9,487 nt of DNA. It comes from CAZBSE01 sp964494385 (lineage in GTDB: Bacteria; Actinomycetota; Humimicrobiia; Humimicrobiales; Humimicrobiaceae). Location: positions 1 through 9,487 of the forward strand of contig CAZBSE010000036.1 in the NCBI GenBank assembly GCA_964494385.1, given 5' to 3'. Position 1 is the stretch's first letter, and each line of letters begins with the position of its first letter. Made by a program: the position numbers and the translations under genes. A model generated the notes under the pieces. That model was not told the origin of the DNA. It worked only from the letters and a program-made list of their open reading frames with translations, and ran no database searches. This document shows, piece by piece, positions 4,539-9,487 of the stretch.

Positions 4539-5774
4539 ATGCAAACTAAAAAATATATCGAACACTTTGCCAAATCCTGGTTGGAATGCAGTACACAGGC
4601 ACCTCTTCTGGGTACCATATACTCTCATAATGAAAAATTATCCTGTGAGTCCCGATTAGAAAAATTCTTAAAAAAATTAAAAAAAAGAAAAAATAAAAAA
4701 TCCAAATTTGAAGGAAATAATTCCAATTCTTTAAAAGTTATCCTTTCTGCCATAAGAAACTTTTTCAAATCAACATATAATTTTAAGGATAATCATCTGG
4801 ATATTATACTCTCAGACAGCTATACGGAAATGACAAAGAAATTTATAGAAACAGGGCGCCGCTTTGATCCAGAGCTTGATATGGAAGACATTTTCCAGGC
4901 CTGCCGTAATGTCTGGATAATAAACGGGATACAATCCATGATGGATCTGCCGATTGAGTTAACACCTTCTATTTTTGCATACAGCATGCTTTATCCCTAC
5001 ACTGATAATTACCTGGATAATCCCCGTACTGCTTCAGAAAACAAAATTACTTTCAGCCGGCGCTTCCAGCAGCGAATAAAAGGAAAGAAGATCATGCCTG
5101 AAAATGCCAATGAAAAAAATATTTTTAAGCTTATAGAAATGATAGAAAAGCAATACGAGCGCTCGTATTATCCGAAGATCTATGAAAGCTTATTGGCGAT
5201 TCATCGCGGCCAAACGAAAAGTATCCGCCTCCTTGACGCTTCGGACTCACTCACGGAAACAGATATTTTAAAAATATGTATTGAGAAGGGAGGCGCTTCA
5301 GTTCTGGCTGATGGTTATCTTGCTTCCGGCTCATTAACCGAATCTCAGGAAAGGTTTTTATTTGGTTTCGGTGCATATTTGCAACTTGTCGATGATATAC
5401 AGGACGTTAAAAAAGATTGCGAAGCAGGACTTCTAACTCCCTTTTCGCAAGCTTCCGGACAAACATCACTGGATGAATTGACCAACCGCACTTTCAATTT
5501 TGGTATAAGGATAATGAACCAGATTAACTGCTTCGGCGGAAGTAATCTGGGCTCTTTAAAAAGTCTGATGGAAAAAAGCATTAAAATACTGCTTATTGAA
5601 TCCGTTGGACTCAACGATAAATTTTATAGTACAGAATACGCCCATCAAATCGAGAGGTATTCGCCATTCAGGTCTTCCTATTTAAAAAAGCAGAGAAGCA
5701 GTTTATCCTCTGACCGGGATTTCTTTTTAAAAGAAATCGAGGAGTTTATAATGGCCGGTCAAAAAAATTTGTAG
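4539..5774 (+). CDS. Divergent class I terpenoid-synthase-fold protein (class 1 isoprenoid biosynthesis enzyme type)
   Basis: This 411-residue, helix-rich protein has no signal peptide or TM segment. Two aspartate motifs expected in class I isoprenoid enzymes are present at the right distance: PYTDNYLDNP (153-162), a DxxxD variant of the first DDxxD, and LQLVDDIQDVKKD (281-293), the second motif. Between them are RRFQQR, an 'AIHRGQTKS' segment (220-228) and 'EKGGASVLADGYL' (249-261), which sits like the helix G region of prenyl synthases. Such enzymes bind diphosphate through Mg2+ and either elongate prenyl chains or cyclise them. The usual FPP-synthase 'GGKR' start is absent, so a normal chain elongase is unlikely; substrate and product are unknown. 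A Lys/Asn-rich insert (about 43-62) is encoded by several A-runs. The ATG at 4539 lacks a clear ribosome binding site. Confidence 0.72.
   Translation: MQTKKYIEHFAKSWLECSTQAPLLGTIYSHNEKLSCESRLEKFLKKLKKRKNKKSKFEGNNSNSLKVILSAIRNFFKSTYNFKDNHLDIILSDSYTEMTKKFIETGRRFDPELDMEDIFQACRNVWIINGIQSMMDLPIELTPSIFAYSMLYPYTDNYLDNPRTASENKITFSRRFQQRIKGKKIMPENANEKNIFKLIEMIEKQYERSYYPKIYESLLAIHRGQTKSIRLLDASDSLTETDILKICIEKGGASVLADGYLASGSLTESQERFLFGFGAYLQLVDDIQDVKKDCEAGLLTPFSQASGQTSLDELTNRTFNFGIRIMNQINCFGGSNLGSLKSLMEKSIKILLIESVGLNDKFYSTEYAHQIERYSPFRSSYLKKQRSSLSSDRDFFLKEIEEFIMAGQKNL
4670..4700 (+). repeat. Cluster of A homopolymers inside the terpenoid-fold gene
   Basis: Within 31 bases lie runs of 7, 8, 6 and 6 A, encoding a Lys-rich stretch at about residues 44-54. 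Such runs are prone to replication or transcriptional slippage and to sequencing error; here the reading frame is intact across them. Confidence 0.7.
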
Positions 5775-5789
5775 TCCTTTGGGCTATTT
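5772..5789 (+). terminator. Weak hairpin at the end of the terpenoid-fold gene
   Basis: TAGTCC (5772-5777, including the stop codon) can pair with GGGCTA (5781-5786), with one G-T pair and a 3-base loop, followed by TTT. The stem is short, so intrinsic termination is only possible, not clear. Confidence 0.25.
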
Positions 5790-5867
5790 AAATGACTATC
5801 AATGAGTAACTTCAAACATACCATATTTATTTTCAATCAGCCGGGCATTTTTTATCATAAACAGCTA

Positions 5868-5896
5868 TTGACAAGCTCAACTGGAAAATATAATAT
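5868..5896 (+). promoter_or_regulatory. Promoter of the MFS-padR unit
   Basis: A perfect -35 TTGACA (5868-5873) is followed by overlapping -10 candidates: TATAAT (5889-5894, 15-base spacer) and TAATAT (5891-5896, 17-base spacer). The transcript would start near 5903, leaving a leader of only about 20 bases with no clear Shine-Dalgarno before the ATG at 5924. Confidence 0.55.
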
Positions 5897-5898
5897 CT

Positions 5899-5915
5899 AT
5901 AATCGATATCGTTAT
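5899..5915. promoter_or_regulatory. Palindromic operator candidate in the MFS promoter
   Basis: The 8-base palindrome CGATATCG (5904-5911), flanked by ATAA and TTAT, lies just after the -10 at the expected transcript start. That is where a repressor such as the PadR-type protein encoded downstream would act. Autoregulation is inferred from position only. Confidence 0.35.
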
Positions 5916-5923
5916 GCTATATA

Positions 5924-7108
5924 ATGAATAATAAAAGGTCAAAAAAGAATATTATCCTGCTGGGAATGGTTTCCTTGTTTACAGACCTTTCCAGTCAGAT
6001 GATCTATCCTTTAATTCCTGAATTTCTGGTCAGTATTGGGGCGAAAAAAGCAGTAATAGGTATAATTGAAGGAATTGCAGAAAGTGCCGCCTCTCTTTTC
6101 AGGCCTATTTTTGGCAGACTTTCGGATAAACTAAAAAAAAGAAAGCTCTTTATTTATCTGGGTTATGGCCTGTCCACCATCTCAAAACCGTTTTTATTCT
6201 TTGCCGGTTCCTGGCCTGTGGTGCTTGTTATAAAATTTCTTGAAAGAGTGGGTAAGGCTTCAAGGACTCCTGCGAGGGATGCCCTTATCTCTACTTCCGT
6301 AAGCGCCTCAAAGAAAGGCAAGGCTTTTGGCTTTCACAGGGCCATGGATAGAATAGGAGCCATAGGCGGCCCTTTAATAGCCATGCTCATCTTATTCTTT
6401 TTTAAAAGCAATGTGCGCCTGGTTTTCTTATTTTCCGTAGTTCCTGCCGCGATAGCCATTTTCTTTATAAAATTTGTAAGAGAGACTTCTACCGGAAGTG
6501 ATGATGCTCCGCCCGTCAAACAAAAAAGCAGCCTTAGAAGCACGCCTTTTATTTTATTTTTAACAGCAAATATAGTTTTCAGTCTGGGCAATTCATCCAA
6601 TGCCTTTTTAATCCTTAAAGCCAGAGAAGAGGGCCTTGCGGTTTTTTTAATTCCGGTTATATGGATTGTATATAATATATTTTGTTCTATTTCTTCACCG
6701 GTATTTGGTTCGCTTTCAGACAGGATCGGCAGAAAACCGGTAATAATTACCTCTTTTCTCTATTATTCGGTAATTTATTTTCTATTTGCCCTATCCAATT
6801 CCATGTGGTCGGTGTGGGTCTTATTTGGGGCTTACGGCATATACTACGGATTATCCGATGGCATATTCAGGGCATATATATCGGATCTTGTAAGCCCCCA
6901 CCAGAGAGCTACGGCTTACGGCCTCTTTAATACCGGAATTGGGTTAGCCCTTTTCCCTGCTTCAATTATAATGGGTACCCTATGGGATATTTACGGAAGC
7001 AAGTGGGCATTTATTACTTCGGCACTTTTTAGTTTATTGGGTTTTTTAATCTTTTTGGCAAGTTTGATCATTAGTAAGATAAGATTAAATCTAGCTGCCA
7101 GGAGGTGA
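5924..7108 (+). CDS. MFS transporter, 12-TM drug/metabolite exporter type
   Basis: This 394-residue membrane protein has the two-bundle major facilitator layout. Helix 1 begins NIILLGMVSLFTDLSSQMIYPLIPEFL (9-35). The signature motif A after helix 2 is GRLSDKLKKRK (64-74), and its second copy after helix 8 is GSLSDRIGRKP (262-272). A central hydrophilic loop (about 186-206, ETSTGSDDAPPVKQK) separates the halves, and the C-terminus is basic (RLNLAARR). The FTDLSSQMIYPLIP opening is common in DHA1-like MFS proteins annotated as multidrug exporters; the substrate is unknown. The gene is followed after 4 bases by a padR-type gene whose Shine-Dalgarno overlaps its last codons, a common arrangement for exporters controlled by PadR regulators. 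The ATG at 5924 lacks a good ribosome binding site, but the next Met (residue 15) would remove part of helix 1. Confidence 0.88.
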   Translation: MNNKRSKKNIILLGMVSLFTDLSSQMIYPLIPEFLVSIGAKKAVIGIIEGIAESAASLFRPIFGRLSDKLKKRKLFIYLGYGLSTISKPFLFFAGSWPVVLVIKFLERVGKASRTPARDALISTSVSASKKGKAFGFHRAMDRIGAIGGPLIAMLILFFFKSNVRLVFLFSVVPAAIAIFFIKFVRETSTGSDDAPPVKQKSSLRSTPFILFLTANIVFSLGNSSNAFLILKAREEGLAVFLIPVIWIVYNIFCSISSPVFGSLSDRIGRKPVIITSFLYYSVIYFLFALSNSMWSVWVLFGAYGIYYGLSDGIFRAYISDLVSPHQRATAYGLFNTGIGLALFPASIIMGTLWDIYGSKWAFITSALFSLLGFLIFLASLIISKIRLNLAARR

Positions 7109-7112
7109 GCAA

Positions 7113-7421
7113 ATGGAAAGTACGATCATCCGTGATTTTTTTCTTGGGTTTATAAAACTACATATACTCTATCATTCAAAAGAGGAAGAAATATACGGGA
7201 AGGAATTTAGAAATGAGCTGGCAAGACACGGGTATGAGATTTCTTTTGGAACACTTTATCCTATATTTTATAAACTGGAAAAAAGCGGATACTTAAGTTC
7301 AAGAAAAGCAAATATTAAAGGTAAAATAAGAAAGTATTATTCTATAACAGATAAAGGAAAGGCTGTTCTTGAAGACTCAAAGCATAAAGCCAAAGAATTA
7401 TTTGATGAATTATTTATTTGA
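7113..7421 (+). CDS. PadR-family transcriptional regulator
   Basis: This 102-residue protein is a short (subfamily 2-like) PadR winged helix. It has an N-terminal helix (IIRDFFLGFIKLHILYHS), a helix-turn-helix with the family's core GTLYPIFYKLEKSGYLSS (46-63), then the wing with RKYYSITDKGK (73-83) and a C-terminal helix for dimerisation (AVLEDSKHKAKELFDEL). Family members repress genes for multidrug exporters or phenolic-acid stress and release DNA on binding the ligand. The ribosome binding site AGGAGGTGA (7100-7108) contains the MFS stop codon, 4 bases before the ATG, so expression is translationally coupled to the transporter. It probably controls the 5868-5915 promoter, which holds a palindrome. 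Confidence 0.9.
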   Translation: MESTIIRDFFLGFIKLHILYHSKEEEIYGKEFRNELARHGYEISFGTLYPIFYKLEKSGYLSSRKANIKGKIRKYYSITDKGKAVLEDSKHKAKELFDELFI

Positions 7422-7425
7422 TTCC

Positions 7426-7444
7426 GGTATAAAAATACCCTTTT
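7426..7444 (+). terminator. Short hairpin terminator after padR
   Basis: GGTAT (7426-7430), loop AAAA, ATACC (7435-7439), then C and TTTT. The 5-bp stem is short but lies only 5 bases after the padR stop and has a T tail, which suits the end of the MFS-padR unit. Confidence 0.4.
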
Positions 7445-7541
7445 AAAATTAATAATTCTGGTTACAATATTATTAATATAGAAAGAAAGTACCGCTACAG
7501 AATTTTCTTCCCGGAGAATTAAATAAAGTAAAGGAGTAATT

Positions 7542-8108
7542 ATGGCTAAAAACTTTTATGAAATATTATCATATACCTTATTGTCTCCATTTTATAAGAA
7601 AGATGTAAGCAGATTAAATTTAAATGGCAATGAAAAAGTATTGGATTTTGGCTGCGGGACCGGTACCTGCTCCCGCTTTATAGCCAAAGAACTGTTAAAA
7701 AGAAATGGTAAATTAACTTGCTTTGATATATCCAAATCTTCAATAGAAGCTGCCAAAAAAAGATTGGAAAGGTATTCAAATATTGATTTCCTGGCCGGTG
7801 ATTTAAGGAAATTGAATATAGAAAAACAGACTTTTGATGTGATATTGGCTCATCTTGTAATATATCATATAGAAAAAAATACAAGACAGGATATAGTTAA
7901 TGAATTATCAAAATTATTAAAACCAGATGGCATAATTTTAGTATTTCATTTTTTATATGGTAAAAAAAGTGAAAATCCCGACCAACACCTGTCACGGGAA
8001 GGTTTGGTAAAAATAATGGAAAAAGCCGGTCTGGCTGAGATAAAATATACGTTTGCCAGATCCCTTTTGTTTATACCTACCTATATAGGAGAATTCGGTA
8101 AAGCTTAA
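7542..8108 (+). CDS. Class I SAM-dependent methyltransferase
   Basis: This 188-residue cytoplasmic protein has a Rossmann-like SAM-binding fold: motif I VLDFGCGTGTCS (33-44), the acidic residue ending strand 2 at Asp62 (LTCFDIS), a GDL motif (86-88, adenine contact), and strand 4 with FDVILAHLVIYHI (98-110), followed by LSKLLKPDGIILVFHF (122-137). This is the Methyltransf_11/25 (UbiE-like) pattern. It is somewhat short compared with the usual 200-250 residues, and the acceptor-binding C-terminal part is small, so the substrate cannot be guessed. The ribosome binding site AAGGAG (7531-7536) is 5 bases from the ATG. A padR terminator and a 120-base spacer suggest it is transcribed separately from the MFS-padR pair. 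Confidence 0.87.
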   Translation: MAKNFYEILSYTLLSPFYKKDVSRLNLNGNEKVLDFGCGTGTCSRFIAKELLKRNGKLTCFDISKSSIEAAKKRLERYSNIDFLAGDLRKLNIEKQTFDVILAHLVIYHIEKNTRQDIVNELSKLLKPDGIILVFHFLYGKKSENPDQHLSREGLVKIMEKAGLAEIKYTFARSLLFIPTYIGEFGKA

Positions 8109-8113
8109 AAGCT

Positions 8114-8135
8114 TAATTCTGCCGTGAATTATTTT
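8114..8135 (+). terminator. Hairpin after the methyltransferase gene
   Basis: TAATTC (8114-8119) pairs with GAATTA (8126-8131) around a 6-base loop, followed by TTTT. It is an AT-rich, weak intrinsic terminator candidate 5 bases after the stop codon. Just before it, AAGCTT occurs twice (8101-8106 and 8109-8114). Confidence 0.35.
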
Positions 8136-8186
8136 AACCTGAAAGCCATGCTCGTCGGAAGTGGTACCATTTATGGATGATAAACC

Positions 8187-8333
8187 TTACGGCTTGTTTG
8201 CCGCCAGGGCGTCTGCCCGCCCCAATTCTGTTTGCTCCTCAGCAGCAAGACTTACAACAGCAGAGACAAATATACCGTACATAAAAGATATGGTCCGATA
8301 TCCGCCTGTTCGGTAGATTATTTTATTTCCCAT
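8187..8333 (-). CDS. Possible 48-residue minus-strand ORF, unrecognised
   Basis: An ATG (8331-8333) opens a frame to TAA (8187-8189) reading MGNKIIYRTGGYRTISFMYG, then a hydrophobic stretch (IFVSAVVSLAA) and a charged end with EEQTELGRADALAANKP. It lies 28 bases downstream of the lipoprotein gene, in the same direction. There is no Shine-Dalgarno, and the codons are GC-richer (CGG, GGG, GCG, GCC) than the neighbours, as is the local DNA between about 8190 and 8225. It could be a small single-TM protein, a fragment of a foreign or decayed gene, or chance. Nothing else convincing is seen in 8136-8361 apart from two 4-bp GC hairpins at 8190-8203 and 8207-8218. Confidence 0.3.
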   Translation of the reverse strand: MGNKIIYRTGGYRTISFMYGIFVSAVVSLAAEEQTELGRADALAANKP

Positions 8334-8361
8334 AATTTCTGAAGCCAAAAACAAATATTTC

Positions 8362-9417
8362 CTACCAGGAAGGCCCTCCCTGATAAGAGTCTTTTAAATC
8401 CGGGGTGATATTAGTCTGGCTCTCTCCGCTGGAACTCATCACAAATATATCAGATTTATATTCGTCTTCATCTCTATCAGATGTAAAAACAATCATACTG
8501 CCGTCCGGAGAATAATCAGGGTAGGAATTAAATGACGTATTATTGGTTAAATTTACTGGTTCTTCTGAATTATGGGCCGGCATTACCCAGATATTATAAT
8601 TTCCATCCCTATCTGAAACAAAAACCACGTTTTTGCCATCCGGCGAGTAAGTGCCATCAAAATCTTTCCAGTCTCCTCCATTGGTTAGCTGTACGATATT
8701 ATTTCCTTCCGTATCCATGGTAAATAGTTTTTGTTTTTCATATGTGCCGCTGGTAAATATAATAGTTTTGCCATCCGGGGAAAAATGCGGGTATATATCA
8801 GCAACCGGATTATCGGTCAGCTGTTTTAAATCATTTCCGTTAACATTTACGGTAAATATTTCATAGTTTGTACCTTTTTCCGTCTGTCCGGTTTCCCCTG
8901 AAAAGACAATACATTCATCATCAGGGCTAAATATCGCAAGCGTGTCCAGTCCTTCTCTATCTATTACTTTGTTGACATCATCACTTGCAACATCATAGAT
9001 ATATAAATCATGGTCATCATCTCCATCAATGTTTGAAGAAAATACTATTTTACTATGATCGCTGTTCCAGCACGGATGATGGCTCTCAAATCCGCCGTTA
9101 TATATCTCTTTAAGACCGCTCCCGTCAGGAAGACATGAGAATATGGAAGATATACCCTCATGGTCCGTGGAAAAGGCAATTTCATAAACAGCTTCTTCTG
9201 CTGTTTTTTCATCAGTTTTTTCTTCCTCTGGCAGCTGCTCTTCGGACTTCTCTTCTCCGGCTGTCTCTTCATCTTTTTCTTCCTCCATTTTTTTTGCTTC
9301 CTCTATTATTTCTTCAAGTTTTTCTGATTTACAGGCCGCTAAAAAGGTTAATGTAAACATCACGCCAAAAATAAGAAGACCAATAACAATAATTTTTAAG
9401 TTTTTTATTTTATGCAT
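8362..9417 (-). CDS. TolB-like beta-propeller lipoprotein
   Basis: The 351-residue product has a basic start and hydrophobic segment (MHKIKNLKIIVIGLLIFGVM), then the lipobox LAAC with Cys29, so it should be a membrane-anchored extracytoplasmic lipoprotein. Residues 30-76 are a Glu/Lys-rich, possibly coiled or extended spacer. From 77 on there is a WD40-like (PD40/TolB C-terminal) beta-propeller of about six blades. Repeat cores are at 117-128, 163-174, 212-223 (FSPDGKTIIFTS), 257-268 (YSPDGKNVVFVS) and 302-313 (YSPDGSMIVFTS), with SDRDG-type loops; the last GGPSW closes the ring against the first blade. Such domains bind proteins or carbohydrate; the partner is unknown, and no Tol-Pal genes are seen nearby. 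AGGAGG (complement of 9422-9427) is 4 bases from the ATG. Confidence 0.88.
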   Translation of the reverse strand: MHKIKNLKIIVIGLLIFGVMFTLTFLAACKSEKLEEIIEEAKKMEEEKDEETAGEEKSEEQLPEEEKTDEKTAEEAVYEIAFSTDHEGISSIFSCLPDGSGLKEIYNGGFESHHPCWNSDHSKIVFSSNIDGDDDHDLYIYDVASDDVNKVIDREGLDTLAIFSPDDECIVFSGETGQTEKGTNYEIFTVNVNGNDLKQLTDNPVADIYPHFSPDGKTIIFTSGTYEKQKLFTMDTEGNNIVQLTNGGDWKDFDGTYSPDGKNVVFVSDRDGNYNIWVMPAHNSEEPVNLTNNTSFNSYPDYSPDGSMIVFTSDRDEDEYKSDIFVMSSSGESQTNITPDLKDSYQGGPSW

Positions 9418-9426
9418 TTTACCTCC

Positions 9427-9475
9427 TGATTAATTATTATAATTGTATTCAAATAAATATTATAATAATTAATCA
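9427..9475. repeat. Perfect 17-bp inverted repeat in the lipoprotein promoter region
   Basis: TGATTAATTATTATAAT (9427-9443) and its exact complement (9459-9475) are separated by 15 bases. Both arms contain TATAAT on one strand or the other. For the minus-strand lipoprotein gene, a -10 TATAAT at 9464-9459 with a TTGTAA-like -35 sixteen bases upstream is possible. The repeat directly abuts the Shine-Dalgarno, so it may be an operator or form an RNA stem that affects initiation. Confidence 0.75.
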
Positions 9476-9487
9476 AGATATTACAAG

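Noticed and set aside
8101..8176. Continuation of the methyltransferase beyond its TAA in the same frame (KLNSAVNYFNLKAMLVG)
   Set aside because: Only about 23 codons, no family motif, and a terminator-like hairpin lies in it; this is within chance expectation.
8532..9356. Several plus- and minus-strand frames overlapping the TolB-like gene
   Set aside because: They are shadows of the beta-propeller gene, with biased composition (Leu/Phe/Pro runs opposite the Glu-rich spacer) and no ribosome binding sites.
1..9487. CRISPR array, tRNA or rRNA genes, insertion sequence ends
   Set aside because: I looked for regularly spaced repeats, T-loop GTTCRA signatures with matching acceptor stems, conserved rRNA segments and transposase motifs and found none.

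Overview
The window is AT-rich bacterial DNA with strong GGAGG-type ribosome binding sites, two predicted lipoproteins with lipobox cysteines, and short intergenic regions. It contains a run of exactly 100 Ns (4220-4319), so it comes from a scaffolded draft or metagenome assembly. The base composition and gene content suit a low-GC, Firmicutes-like bacterium or an uncultured lineage such as Atribacterota. No rRNA, tRNA or marker gene settles the taxonomy.

Left part (1-2881), a decayed sugar-use region: the last 54 codons of a sugar-type ABC permease are followed by an in-phase open stretch of 74 codons with no usable start. Next come an intact galactokinase (galK), a possible 21-codon microgene with its own strong ribosome binding site, and galT. 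galT has lost its start codon (ATA in place of ATG, at ideal distance from a perfect Shine-Dalgarno) and about its last 60 percent. The break in galT coincides with a RelE/ParE-type toxin and ribbon-helix-helix (DUF6290-like) antitoxin pair, which carries its own near-consensus promoter and appears to start leaderless.

Middle part (2882-4319): a short minus-strand ORF with a CxxC knuckle resembles the front of DUF1003 proteins and is probably a remnant. It is followed by a lipoprotein resembling the cell-wall DL-endopeptidase inhibitor IseA, a minus-strand dodecin (flavin-binding protein), and the assembly gap.

Right part (4320-8108), all plus strand: a membrane-protein tail cut by the gap, a divergent class I terpenoid-synthase-fold protein, a 12-TM MFS transporter coupled to a PadR-type regulator, and a small SAM-dependent methyltransferase. 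Prenyl-type enzyme, exporter, regulator and methyltransferase in series could be a small isoprenoid modification and export locus, but separate promoters and terminators mean this is inference.

Right edge (8109-9487): a small GC-richer minus-strand ORF of unknown nature lies downstream of a minus-strand TolB-like beta-propeller lipoprotein. The promoter region of that lipoprotein gene carries a perfect 17-bp inverted repeat.

No CRISPR array, complete insertion sequence or phage module was seen. The most notable points are the double lesion in galT beside an intact galK, the leaderless toxin-antitoxin promoter at the galT break, the divergent terpenoid-fold enzyme with its neighbours, and several unassigned small ORFs and inverted repeats.
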